From contig VGJS01000004.1 of assembly GCA_016867395.1 (NCBI GenBank), positions 1-64,000 on the forward strand: 64,000 nucleotides of DNA, given 5' to 3'. Shown here piece after piece: positions 44,505 through 52,764 of this stretch. Numbering within the stretch: the first letter of the stretch is position 1; the number at the start of each line of letters is the position of its first letter. Origin of the DNA: Candidatus Handelsmanbacteria bacterium. GTDB taxonomy: Bacteria; Latescibacterota; UBA2968; UBA8231. The notes beneath the pieces were generated by a model, which saw nothing but the letters and a program-made list of their open reading frames with translations, had not been told where the DNA came from and made no database searches. A program made the translations under genes and the position numbers.

Positions 44505-45095
44505 TTATTTTTGCGGAGGGCGCTGGGCGCTCTTGGGGCGGAAGGCTTTCACCACCTCGTCGCGGGCGGTGACGTACGGACCGCCGATCAGGTCGAGGCA
44601 GTAGGGCACCGCGGCGAAGATGCCCGGCACCGGGGGCCGGCCCTCGGCGACGGGCAGGCCCTCGAGGGTCTCCTTGATCGACTTGGGCTGGCCGGGCAGG
44701 TTGAGGATCAGGGTGCGGCCGCGTATCACCCCTACCTGCCGCGAGAGGATGGCCGTGGGCACGAAATTGAGGGAGATCTGGCGCATCTGCTCGCCGAAAC
44801 CGGGCATCACCCGATGGGCCACCGCCAGGGTGGCTTCGGGGGTAACATCGCGCGGGGCCGGGCCAGTGCCGCCGGTGGTCAGCACCAGGTGGCAGCCGGC
44901 CTGGTCACACAGCTCGATGAGGGTGGCCTCGATCACCTGCTGCTCGTCGGGGATCAGTCGCCTCTCGGTGCGCCAGGGGGAACTCAGGGCCCGGCCGAAC
45001 CACTCCTCCAAGGCGGGAATACCCTGGTCCTGGTACACCCCGCTGGCGGCGCGGTCCGATATCGAGACAAGACCGATCAGCAGTTCGTCGCCCAT
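44505..45095 (-). CDS. mogA: Molybdopterin adenylyltransferase MogA
   Basis: A 196-residue MogA/MoaB-type enzyme that adenylylates molybdopterin before molybdenum insertion. LIGLVSISDRAASGVYQD opens the fold; LTTGGTGPAPRDVTPEA is the signature with the catalytic Asp. MPGFGEQMR, SRQVGVIRGRTLILNLPGQP and LDLIGGPYV complete the MPT-binding site. The ATG at 45095 follows the SelA-like gene's stop by one base. Other molybdenum genes are absent here, so its presence next to the PLP and enolase-superfamily genes is probably operon packing. Confidence 0.93.
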   Translation of the reverse strand: MGDELLIGLVSISDRAASGVYQDQGIPALEEWFGRALSSPWRTERRLIPDEQQVIEATLIELCDQAGCHLVLTTGGTGPAPRDVTPEATLAVAHRVMPGFGEQMRQISLNFVPTAILSRQVGVIRGRTLILNLPGQPKSIKETLEGLPVAEGRPPVPGIFAAVPYCLDLIGGPYVTARDEVVKAFRPKSAQRPPQK

Positions 45096-45096
45096 C

Positions 45097-46302
45097 TCAT
45101 CCCCCCAGCAGTTCCCGCACCCGCTTGCCCGCCAGTTGCGGCTCACCCTCCTTCAGGCACATGGGCCCGAAGAGCACCACCCCTTCGCTCACCCGCGAGG
45201 GATTGGCGTGGATGCCGGGGGTCCCGTCCTGCAACCGTTTCACCAGCTCCAGGGCCGAGAAGCCCAGGGCCCCCTCGTCGAGGTGCAGGGCGAGGAGGGG
45301 GATCTCGGAGCGCTTGGGATCGTTGGCCAGTTCAACCCGGGCGTGGGGCAAGGCACCGATGGCCGCTACCAACTCCTCCATCAGCTTCAGCCAGCGCCCC
45401 CGCCGCACCTGCGGGTCCTCCTCCACAAAGAGCCGGAGCGCCGTCAGCAACCCGACGATCTCCTCCTTGCCCACCTTGCAGGGCCGGCCGATGCCGTGGT
45501 GCGGGGCTCCGGGCAACCGGCTCTTGTCGATGAGGGAGGCTGGCGGGTTCCACTGGGCAAAGTAGATATCAAGGTCCAAATGTTGCAGGGCCGCGGCCTC
45601 GATCAGCTCGCGCTTTCCGCAGAGGATGCCCGAACTCTGCGGCCCGCGTATGGCCTTGCCTCCGCTGAAGGCCACCAAGTCCGCTCCTTCGGCGATGAAG
45701 CGCCGGAGGTTGTCGGCCGGCGGCAATTGCCCGGCCGCGTCCACGATCACCGGCACCCCGGCCCGGTGCGCCACCTCCACCACCTGGCGCAGGGGGGGCA
45801 GGGAGTGGGCGTAGGCCACGTAGCAGACCGCGGCGGTCTGCCCGTCGATGGCCGCCTCGATCTCCCAAGGCTCGGTGTCGCGCACCCCGGCCCCGCTGTA
45901 GCGGTCGGCGATGCCCACCTCCACCAACCTCACCCCGGCCGAGCGCACCGCGTGGTCGTAGAAGTTGCGGTGGCTGCGGGCCATGATCACCCGGTTCTTC
46001 ATCCCCCGGGTGTCGGGCAGGCGGTTCATCTTGGTGGGGTCCAGCCCGGTGACGCAGGCCGCGGTGCCCAGGAGCAGGCCGGCCGCCGCCCCGCTGGTGA
46101 CGTACCCGGCCTCGGCCCCGGTGACCTGAGCGATGTACTGCGAGGCATGGGCCTGCAGCACGGCGATGTCGACGCAATACTGCGACGCCTCTTTCATCGC
46201 CTCGGCCACCTCGACCGGCATGATGGACCCGCTCAGCCGCGTCGCCGGCCCCGAAGCGTTGATGATCGTCGGTACCCCGAGTTTTTCGTAGATGTTGGGC
46301 AT
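45097..46302 (-). CDS. SelA-like PLP-dependent lyase/aminotransferase
   Basis: A 401-residue fold-type I PLP enzyme of the SelA/D-glucosaminate-6-phosphate ammonia-lyase-like group. NASGPATRLSGSIMPVEV is the N-terminal motif; GYVTSGAAAGLLLGTAAC the cofactor phosphate region; PVIVDAAGQLPP the Asp that pairs with PLP nitrogen; and LVAFSGGKAIRGPQSSGILC carries the Schiff-base lysine. It is more likely a sugar-acid ammonia-lyase than a selenocysteine synthase, given the adjacent enolase-superfamily gene, which is inference. The gene ends one base before mogA starts and begins 7 bases after the preceding stop. Confidence 0.85.
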   Translation of the reverse strand: MPNIYEKLGVPTIINASGPATRLSGSIMPVEVAEAMKEASQYCVDIAVLQAHASQYIAQVTGAEAGYVTSGAAAGLLLGTAACVTGLDPTKMNRLPDTRGMKNRVIMARSHRNFYDHAVRSAGVRLVEVGIADRYSGAGVRDTEPWEIEAAIDGQTAAVCYVAYAHSLPPLRQVVEVAHRAGVPVIVDAAGQLPPADNLRRFIAEGADLVAFSGGKAIRGPQSSGILCGKRELIEAAALQHLDLDIYFAQWNPPASLIDKSRLPGAPHHGIGRPCKVGKEEIVGLLTALRLFVEEDPQVRRGRWLKLMEELVAAIGALPHARVELANDPKRSEIPLLALHLDEGALGFSALELVKRLQDGTPGIHANPSRVSEGVVLFGPMCLKEGEPQLAGKRVRELLGG

Positions 46303-46309
46303 AACGCTC

Positions 46310-47398
46310 CTATTCGAAAATCTGCTCCTGCACCAGGTACTTGTTCACTGCCGCGTGGTCCAGGGTGTAGCCCAGTCCCGGCCGCTCCGGCACCAGGAAA
46401 CACCCGTCCACAAAGGGAAAGTCCTCGTTGGTCAACTCGTGCTCCCAGGCGATGGGCCCCACCATGTCGTACGGCTGGCTCAGGTTAGCCATACAGGCAG
46501 CCAGGTGCAAACCCATTGCCGCCCCCGGCCCGTACGCCACGGTCTGCGACCAGCCCCCCAGTCCCAGCTGATGGGCCAGGCGCGACTGATGCACCGTCTC
46601 CAGATGGCTGGCCGCCCCGACGATAGCGTAGTCCAGCCCCTCGCCCTGGGCGCGGCGCACCAGCTCATCGGCCGGCCCCACATGGTCGGCGATGGGCAGA
46701 GAGATGGTCTGCCGCAGCCGGCGCCACTCGCTCAGGGAATGGGCCCGGCCCTTGGCGATGGGGCTCTCCAGGCTCTCGATGAGATGCCCCTGCAGCCGGC
46801 GGGCCAACTCCTGGGCCACCCACACCTCCTCCAGGCGCCAGCGTATATCGGGCCGCACCGCCATCTGCGGCACGGCCCGGTGGATGGCCTCCACCCGCTC
46901 GGTGACGTAGCGCAGCCGCGCCTCGGGGGTGGTCTCGGCCTGGGTGATGCACTTCATCTTGTAGGTGCGGAAACCCCGCTCCCAGCCCCACTGCGCGTCC
47001 TCGGCCGTGTGCTGGGGGGTCTTGTACCCGGTGCAGTGGGTGACGGGAATGCGGTCGCGCAGCCGTCCTCCCAACAGATGCCAGATGGGCAACCCCAGCG
47101 CCTGTCCGCGCAGGTCCAGCACCGCCTGCTCAAAAGAAGCCACCATCGGCCCCTCGAGCTGGGCCAGGTTCACCTGGCGCAGATCCCGGCCCACCCACGA
47201 TTGCAAGGTGGCGGCGATGGTGTCCAGCGGGGTGAAGCGCTCGATCTGGGTCAGACCCACCAGCCCCTGATCGGTGTGTACCTCGGCGAGGCCGTGCTCG
47301 GCCCGCTGGTGGTAGGGCTGGCCGTAGGTGTCGTCCGACCACCACCAGCGGCGTTCGGGCACGTTGACCAGGTACAGGGCGATGCGGGTGATCTTCAT
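46310..47398 (-). CDS. Enolase-superfamily enzyme, mandelate racemase/sugar-acid dehydratase type
   Basis: A 362-residue enolase-superfamily member. The capping domain (GLAEVHTDQGLVGL) is followed by a barrel with RTYKMKCIT (the K-x-K catalytic position), VRPDIRWRL (first metal Asp), LIESLESPIAK (second metal Glu) and LPIADHVGPADEL, where the third metal position reads A-D-H instead of the common A-D-E. SQPYDMVGP is near the C-terminus. It probably acts on a sugar acid together with the SelA-like product, but the substrate cannot be read. ATG at 47398 has only weak Shine-Dalgarno sequence; a TATAAC element about 45 bases upstream may be its -10. Confidence 0.88.
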   Translation of the reverse strand: MKITRIALYLVNVPERRWWWSDDTYGQPYHQRAEHGLAEVHTDQGLVGLTQIERFTPLDTIAATLQSWVGRDLRQVNLAQLEGPMVASFEQAVLDLRGQALGLPIWHLLGGRLRDRIPVTHCTGYKTPQHTAEDAQWGWERGFRTYKMKCITQAETTPEARLRYVTERVEAIHRAVPQMAVRPDIRWRLEEVWVAQELARRLQGHLIESLESPIAKGRAHSLSEWRRLRQTISLPIADHVGPADELVRRAQGEGLDYAIVGAASHLETVHQSRLAHQLGLGGWSQTVAYGPGAAMGLHLAACMANLSQPYDMVGPIAWEHELTNEDFPFVDGCFLVPERPGLGYTLDHAAVNKYLVQEQIFE

Positions 47399-47521
47399 CT
47401 TTGCTCTGGGGTGATGCAGCTTACATCGGAACCGGGGGGGTTGTGTCGATAGTTATACCAGTGTGCGGCCGGAGTTGACGGACCCAGGGCCGTACCCTCC
47501 CCTGTTTCCCTCCAGGTGCCT

Positions 47522-47620
47522 ATGAAACCTTCATTCAGGCAACTCGTGCCCTTCCTGCTCTGCACCGGCCTGGCCTGGCTGGTGTTGCGCATCGGCATGG
47601 GGGTGTTCTTCCACGCCTAG
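47522..47620 (+). CDS. Possible 32-residue single-pass membrane peptide
   Basis: A short ORF, starting MKPSFRQLVPFLL and ending GMGVFFHA, with one hydrophobic helix (about residues 8-30). AGGTG lies 4 bases before its ATG. Its TAG overlaps the glyA stop as CTAG, the same layout as the two other convergent pairs in the window. It lies alone between two minus-strand genes. It is short and unmatched to any known family, so it may be chance. Confidence 0.4.
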   Translation: MKPSFRQLVPFLLCTGLAWLVLRIGMGVFFHA

Positions 47621-48906
47621 ACCAACCTGCCCTCCGGGCCGTAGAGCAAGCCGGGCGCCGGGAAGCCGTCGCACAGGGCCTTCACGTGGCCGGCGATCTC
47701 CCGATAGACCTTCTTGCGCGCCTCCAGGTCCTGGCCCTCGTCGGCCCGAACCCTGGCCACCTGCGCCATCCACGCGGCGATCTTCTCCATCTCCTGCGGC
47801 CCAAAGCCCCGACTGGTGGTAGCCGGCGTGCCCAAGCGCACCCCGCTGGGGTGCAGGGCCGGCTGGGTGTCGAAGGGGATGCGGTTGAAGTTGCAGACCA
47901 TGCCCGCCGCGTCCATGGCCTTGGCCAACTGCCGGCCCGTCACCCCCATCGAGGTGGCGTCCACCACCACCAGGTGGTTCTGAGTGCCCCCGCCGACGAC
48001 GCGAAACCCCTCCCCTTGCAGGGATGCGGCCAGGGCTTTGGCGTTTTCGACGATGCGCGCCGCGTAGGCCCGGAATTCCGGGGTGGCCGCCTCCTTGAAG
48101 GCGACCGCGATGCCGGCGGTGGTGTGGTTGTGCGGCCCGCCCTGCAGGCCGGGGAATACCGCCTTGTCGATGGCCTCGGCGTACTGGGTCCGGCACATAA
48201 TCATGCCGCCGCGCGGGCCCCGCAACGACTTGTGGCTGGTGGTGGTCACCACGTCGGCGTGCGGGATGGGATTGGGATGTAGCCCGGCCACCACCAGCCC
48301 GGCGACGTGGGCGATGTCGGCCATCAGCAGTGCTCCCACCCCTTGGGCGATGGCGGCGAAGCGCTCAAAGTCCAGGAGGCGCGGGTACGCCGAATGGCCG
48401 CAAATGATCAGCCGGGGCCGGTGCTCCTGCGCCAGCCGCTCCACCTCCTCGTAGTCGATCTCCCCGGTGTCCCGCCGCACCCCGTACTGCACCCCCTGGT
48501 AGTACATCCCCGAAACGCTTATCCCGTCCCCGTGGGTCAGGTGGCCGCCGTGGGCCAGCGACAGCCCCAGGATGGTGTCGCCCGGCTTAAGCAGGGCCAC
48601 GAACACCGCCTGGTTGGCCGGCGAACCGGAATAGGGCTGAACGTTGACGTGCTCGGCCCCGAAGAGGGCCTTGGCCCTGGCGATGCACAACTCCTCCACC
48701 TTATCGATGTACTGCTGCCCCTCGTAGTAGCGCTTGCCCGCGTACCCCTCTGAATATTTGTTGGTCAGCACCGAGCCGGTGGCTTCAAGCACCGCGTGGC
48801 TGACGTAGTTCTCGGAGGCGATGAGGCGGATCTTGTCGTGCTGGCGCCGGCTCTCGGCGCGGATGAACTGGGCGATCTCGGGATCTACCTGGGCGAGGGA
48901 TTCCAT
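47617..48906 (-). CDS. glyA: Serine hydroxymethyltransferase
   Basis: A 429-residue PLP enzyme that converts serine and tetrahydrofolate to glycine and methylene-tetrahydrofolate. IRLIASENYVS, TNKYSEGYAGKRYYEG, LFGAEHVNVQPYSGSPAN, MADIAHVAGLVVAGLHPNP and VVTTTSHKSLRGPRGG (Schiff-base Lys) are all typical. The C-terminal domain has NHLVVVDA and RLGTPATTSRGF. ATG at 48906 has GAGGAG upstream. It is divergent from the FGGY kinase, with an 88-base shared promoter region. Confidence 0.97.
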   Translation of the reverse strand: MESLAQVDPEIAQFIRAESRRQHDKIRLIASENYVSHAVLEATGSVLTNKYSEGYAGKRYYEGQQYIDKVEELCIARAKALFGAEHVNVQPYSGSPANQAVFVALLKPGDTILGLSLAHGGHLTHGDGISVSGMYYQGVQYGVRRDTGEIDYEEVERLAQEHRPRLIICGHSAYPRLLDFERFAAIAQGVGALLMADIAHVAGLVVAGLHPNPIPHADVVTTTSHKSLRGPRGGMIMCRTQYAEAIDKAVFPGLQGGPHNHTTAGIAVAFKEAATPEFRAYAARIVENAKALAASLQGEGFRVVGGGTQNHLVVVDATSMGVTGRQLAKAMDAAGMVCNFNRIPFDTQPALHPSGVRLGTPATTSRGFGPQEMEKIAAWMAQVARVRADEGQDLEARKKVYREIAGHVKALCDGFPAPGLLYGPEGRLV

Positions 48907-48947
48907 GTACTCCTCTGGGTCTTTGGTCTTTGCGCCGTGCCCGGCTT

Positions 48948-48984
48948 TTCTTTAGTCTAACGTAAAGAGTGACAAACTAAAGAA
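48948..48984. promoter_or_regulatory. Inverted repeat in the glyA / FGGY kinase intergenic region
   Basis: TTCTTTAGT (48948-48956) and ACTAAAGAA (48976-48984) are perfect 9-bp complements with a 19-base spacer. The right arm overlaps the kinase ribosome binding region, ending 10 bases before its ATG. This suggests a repressor site for the kinase gene. Confidence 0.55.
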
Positions 48985-48994
48985 GGGGCCGCCT

Positions 48995-50572
48995 ATGGGC
49001 AAGTATCTGGGCCTGGATTCCAGCACCCAGTCCCTCACTGGGCTGATCATCGACACCGACGCCGGCCGGATCGACACCGAGGAGACCGTCAACTTCGACG
49101 CCCACTTCAAGGCCGCTTACGGGATCGACAAGGGAGTGCTCCACCTGGGCGGGGGCCAGGCCCACAGCGCCCCACTGATGTGGGCCGAGGCCCTGGACCT
49201 GCTCCTTCAGACCCTCAGGGAAAAAGGTTGTGATCTAAGCCAGATTCGGGCCATCGCCGGCAGCGGCCAGCAGCACGGCACCGTGTACCTCAACAACACC
49301 GCCGCCAAAGCCCTGGGCCAATTGCGCGGCGCCGCGCCCCTGAAGGAGCAGTTGGCCGGCATCCTCTCGCGCCCCACCGCACCCATCTGGATGGACACCT
49401 CCACCTCGGCCCAGTGCGAGGAACTCGAAGCCGGGGTGGGCGGCCGCCAAGTCCTGCTCGAACTGACCGGCAACACCGCCTTCGAGCGCTTCAGCGGTCC
49501 CCAGATCCGCAGGTTCGCCCATGAGGACCCGGCCGCCTATCGCCATACCGCGTACATTGGTCTGGTCAGCTCCTTCATGGCCAGCCTGCTGGCCGGCAAA
49601 CTGGTGCCCGTGGACCCTGGCGACGGCAGCGGTACAAACCTTATGGAGATCCGCAGCCGGCAGTGGAGTCCCAAGGCCCTGGCCGCCTGTGCCCCGGAGT
49701 TGGAGCGCAAGCTCCTGCCCATCACGCCTTCCGACCGGCCTGCCGGCCCGCTCAGCCCCTACTATGTCTCCCGCTACGGCTTCGCCCCCGGCTGCCAGGT
49801 CTTCCCCTTCTCGGGCGACAATCCCTGTAGTTTGATCGGCCTGGGTCTGGTGGAGCCGGGCCAGGTGGCCCTCAGCCTGGGAACATCAGATACCCTCTTT
49901 GCGTGTATGGACCAGCCCCGCGTCTCCGCCGAGGGGGAGGGTGCGGTCTTCGCCTCCCCCGACGGGGTCCACTACATGGCCCTGATCTGCTTCCTCAACG
50001 GCAGCCTGGCCCGCGAGGCCGTGCGCGATCAACACCGCCTGGACTGGCAAGGCTTTGGCGAGGCCCTGCGCCACACCCCGCCGGGCAACCAGGGCGCCCT
50101 GATGCTGCCCTACTTCGCCCCCGAGATCGTGCCCAAGGTGGCCCGGGCCGGCGCGGTGCGCCATCACCTCGACCCGCAAGACGCCCAGGCCGAGGTGCGG
50201 GCCGTCATCGAGGCCCAGGCCCTCTCCTCCAAGATCCATTCCGCATGGATGGGTGTGGCCATCCGCTCCCTCTGCGTCACCGGCGGGGCCTCGGCCAATG
50301 AAGAAATTCTCAAGGTCTTCGCCGACGTACACGGCTGCCCGGTGCACCGCTTCGAAACCGCCAACGCCGCCGCGCTGGGAGCGGCCCTGCGCGCCTGGCA
50401 GGGCCACCTCAAGGCTGCCGGTACCCCCAAACCCTGGAAAGAAATTGCCGCCCCCTTCGCTAAGCCCCTGCCCGGTTCCACCATCCAGCCCAACCCCGCC
50501 GCCAAGGCGGTGTACGCGAAATTGATCGGCGAATATCGGGACCTGGAGAAACGCCACGCCGGCTTAACATAG
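48995..50572 (+). CDS. FGGY-family carbohydrate kinase (xylulokinase-like)
   Basis: A 525-residue sugar kinase of the FGGY family, closest in layout to xylulokinases of the eukaryotic/long type. The ATP-loop start is YLGLDSSTQSLTGLIID; the sugar site includes GSGQQHGTVYL and PIWMDTSTSAQC, where the conserved Asp acts as base. FSGDNPCSLIGLGL, SLGTSDTLFACM and VTGGASANEEILKVFADV are the second-domain motifs. It probably phosphorylates a ketopentose. ATG at 48995 has AGAAGGGG upstream. An inverted repeat covers its leader. The gene stands alone; glyA is divergent. Confidence 0.92.
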   Translation: MGKYLGLDSSTQSLTGLIIDTDAGRIDTEETVNFDAHFKAAYGIDKGVLHLGGGQAHSAPLMWAEALDLLLQTLREKGCDLSQIRAIAGSGQQHGTVYLNNTAAKALGQLRGAAPLKEQLAGILSRPTAPIWMDTSTSAQCEELEAGVGGRQVLLELTGNTAFERFSGPQIRRFAHEDPAAYRHTAYIGLVSSFMASLLAGKLVPVDPGDGSGTNLMEIRSRQWSPKALAACAPELERKLLPITPSDRPAGPLSPYYVSRYGFAPGCQVFPFSGDNPCSLIGLGLVEPGQVALSLGTSDTLFACMDQPRVSAEGEGAVFASPDGVHYMALICFLNGSLAREAVRDQHRLDWQGFGEALRHTPPGNQGALMLPYFAPEIVPKVARAGAVRHHLDPQDAQAEVRAVIEAQALSSKIHSAWMGVAIRSLCVTGGASANEEILKVFADVHGCPVHRFETANAAALGAALRAWQGHLKAAGTPKPWKEIAAPFAKPLPGSTIQPNPAAKAVYAKLIGEYRDLEKRHAGLT

Positions 50573-50604
50573 AAGGCGGTAGGAAGACCCCCTCCGCGGA
50601 GGAC

Positions 50605-50739
50605 GGGGGGTGCCCTGTAGGTGTTTTCCAGGGGAGCGGCAGGGAGGGGAAGGACGCGGGAGGGGAAGATGGGAGAGCGGAGCGATGAGCGAGCAGGGCA
50701 GCAAGCCGCACCTTGGGAAACACCGGAAGGGTGCCCCCG
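50605..50739 (+). ncRNA. Candidate structured RNA between kinase and dipeptidase genes
   Basis: GGTGTTTTCC (50620-50629) pairs with GGGAAACACC (50715-50724), including one G-U. Outside it GGGGG (50606-50610) can pair with CCCCC (50734-50738), with an intermediate CCC/GGG helix. Inside, GCGGC and GCCGC form another helix around a purine-rich core. The direction is unknown but assumed to be plus, as leader of the dipeptidase. No known riboswitch or housekeeping RNA was recognised. Confidence 0.35.
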
Positions 50740-50769
50740 GACCGACTACTATTTGAGAAAGGCCCCCCC

Positions 50770-51825
50770 ATGCTGCTGATCGACGCCCATCTCGACCTGG
50801 CCATGAACGCCGTGGACTGGAACCGCAACCTCGAACTCGACGTGGACCAGCTCCGCCAGGCCGAGAAAGGCATGACCCAACCGGGCCGGGGCCGGGGCAC
50901 CACCACCTTTCCCGCCATGCGCCGGGGCGAGGTGGGACTGTGCGTGGCCACAGTCATCTCGCGCACCGGCCGCACCGGCAAACCCTCGGGGGACGCCACC
51001 TGCCAGGAGATCTCCTACGCCCGGGCCCAGGGTCACCTGGCCTACTACCGGGTGCTCGAAAGGCGAGGTCTGCTGCGCCAGGTCGGGGACGCCGCCCAGC
51101 TCGACGCCCACCTGGCCGACTGGCAGGTGCGCGGGGCCACCGCCCCCCTGGGTTATATCCTGAGCATGGAAGGGGCCGATCCCATTGTCGCCCCTGACCA
51201 GGTCTCCTCCTGGTGGGCCGATGGTCTGCGGGTGGTTGGGCTCTCGCACTACGGGGTAAGCTCCTACTCCCACGGCACCGGCACCGAGGGCGGCCTCACC
51301 GAGCGGGGTCCCGGGCTGCTGCGGGCCCTGGAGGAGGTCGGCATGGTGTTGGACCTGACCCACCTGGCCGATCAGGCTTTCTGGGAAGCGCTGGATCATT
51401 TCGGGGGGAGGGTGCTGGCCAGCCACAACAACTGCCGCGCCCTGGTGCCCCACCAGCGGCAGTTCACCGACGAGCAGCTTAAGGCCCTCATCGCCCGCAG
51501 CGGGGTGATCGGCGCGGCCCTGGACGCCTGGATGCTGTACCTGGGATGGGTGCGGGGGGAGACTTCGCCCAGCGTGGTGAGCCTGTCAGACGTGGCCGAC
51601 CACATCGACCATGTCTGCCAGTTGGCCGGCCACAGCCGGGCCGCGGCCATCGGCTCGGACCTCGACGGGGGCTATGGGACCGAGCAGACCCCCGGCGACC
51701 TGGATACCATCGCCGACCTGCAGAAGCTCGCCCATCTGTTGCGCCAGCGCGGCTATGCGGAAGCAGACGTGGAGGGCATCCTGCACGGCAACTGGGTGCG
51801 CCTCTTCCGCGAGGCGTGGAACTGA
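50770..51825 (+). CDS. Membrane-dipeptidase-type peptidase (family M19)
   Basis: A 351-residue renal-dipeptidase-like zinc enzyme. LLIDAHLDLAMNAVDW gives the His-x-Asp metal site. LSMEGADPIVAPDQVSSWW carries the bridging Glu. GLSHYGVSSYSHGTG, LDLTHLADQAFWEAL and VLASHNNCRALVPHQRQ give the other metal His residues, and IGSDLDGGYGTEQTP is the C-terminal Asp motif. These enzymes cleave dipeptides, including ones with D-residues. No signal peptide is seen, so it is likely cytoplasmic. ATG at 50770 has GAGAAAGG upstream. Confidence 0.9.
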   Translation: MLLIDAHLDLAMNAVDWNRNLELDVDQLRQAEKGMTQPGRGRGTTTFPAMRRGEVGLCVATVISRTGRTGKPSGDATCQEISYARAQGHLAYYRVLERRGLLRQVGDAAQLDAHLADWQVRGATAPLGYILSMEGADPIVAPDQVSSWWADGLRVVGLSHYGVSSYSHGTGTEGGLTERGPGLLRALEEVGMVLDLTHLADQAFWEALDHFGGRVLASHNNCRALVPHQRQFTDEQLKALIARSGVIGAALDAWMLYLGWVRGETSPSVVSLSDVADHIDHVCQLAGHSRAAAIGSDLDGGYGTEQTPGDLDTIADLQKLAHLLRQRGYAEADVEGILHGNWVRLFREAWN

Positions 51826-51826
51826 A

Positions 51827-52747
51827 TCAATTGCCCAACTTCCCCCCCTGCTGGGCCCACCACTCCCGCCACTCCCCCGGGTCGAACTCCAGCTTCTGGC
51901 CGGTCATCGCCCGCAGGATGAGCACCGCGTCGTCGTACACCCCCGTCTCCTGGTCGTCCACCATCTCGATGAGCGGCTCGACCGTCTTCGGGTCCTTGAG
52001 GCGGGCCAGGGCGTCGTTGGTGCCCCGAAACTTCTCCTTCTCCTGGGGGTAGAGGTAGGCCACCAGCAGTTGCGGGCCAAAGGCTTTGCCGCTCACCAGG
52101 GCGATCTTCTCCTCCACAGGCGCCAGGCCGGCCTGGGAGACGATGAGGTTGGGGGTGGTCTGATACAGGCGGATGCGCAGGTGTTTGGGCGGCTCCGGGG
52201 TGCCGGCCGAGCCGGCAAACTCCTCCCGGATCACCGCACCCCCCGACCTCAGGCTCACCGCCCCCTGCACCGCAGCCCCGGTCCAGTAGAACTCCGGGCG
52301 CTGTCCTAATTCGCCGTAGGCCGTCCCGCTCAACCGCCCACCCAGTTGCACCGCCAAAACCCCCTCGGCCAGCACCGAATCGGCCACCACCTCGATCCCG
52401 GCGTACTGCAGCAACTGCTCCGCCCCGTGCGCGGCCATATGGCTCAGCAGATTGCGGTGGCGGGCCGGGGAATCGGCCTGGACGTATTCCTCCTCCACCA
52501 CCACCTGGACCCGTTTGAGGTCCCGGAAAGGAGCCGCCCGGCCCGCCCGCAGCAACTGATCGCGCTCCTGGCGAGCCTGGGCCGCCTGCGGGCTGTCGGG
52601 GTGCAGGCGGAGGAAGCGTTCGTACGCCACCGGGGTCCGGCGGGCCTGGGCCCTTTCCCAGTCCCCCTGGGCGGTGAGGGGTTTCTGGCAGCCGCCCAAC
52701 CCACAGGACAGCAGGCCGGCCAGCAGGATCGCCGCGCTCTTTTTCAT
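51827..52747 (-). CDS. Lipoprotein of unknown function
   Basis: A 306-residue lipoprotein. The signal peptide MKKSAAILLAGLLSCGLGGC ends in a lipobox. A short helical TPR-like segment (YERFLRLHPDSPQAAQARQE) is followed by a mixed domain and, near the end, a single HEAT-like unit (LARLKDPKTVEPLIEMVDD). VYDDAVLILRAMTGQKLEFD closes the protein. No catalytic motif is recognised. It is the last gene of the minus-strand run beginning at 58544 and follows the methyltransferase by 17 bases. Confidence 0.75.
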   Translation of the reverse strand: MKKSAAILLAGLLSCGLGGCQKPLTAQGDWERAQARRTPVAYERFLRLHPDSPQAAQARQERDQLLRAGRAAPFRDLKRVQVVVEEEYVQADSPARHRNLLSHMAAHGAEQLLQYAGIEVVADSVLAEGVLAVQLGGRLSGTAYGELGQRPEFYWTGAAVQGAVSLRSGGAVIREEFAGSAGTPEPPKHLRIRLYQTTPNLIVSQAGLAPVEEKIALVSGKAFGPQLLVAYLYPQEKEKFRGTNDALARLKDPKTVEPLIEMVDDQETGVYDDAVLILRAMTGQKLEFDPGEWREWWAQQGGKLGN

Positions 52748-52764
52748 CTCTCTCAGCCCCGAAA

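Noticed and set aside
44620..46488. A 622-codon open frame on the plus strand
   Set aside because: Antisense to mogA and the SelA-like gene; no motifs.
50605..50739. Signal recognition particle RNA or RNase P RNA
   Set aside because: The stretch GGAAGGGTGCCC resembles neither the SRP loop nor RNase P core closely enough; kept only as an unknown candidate.
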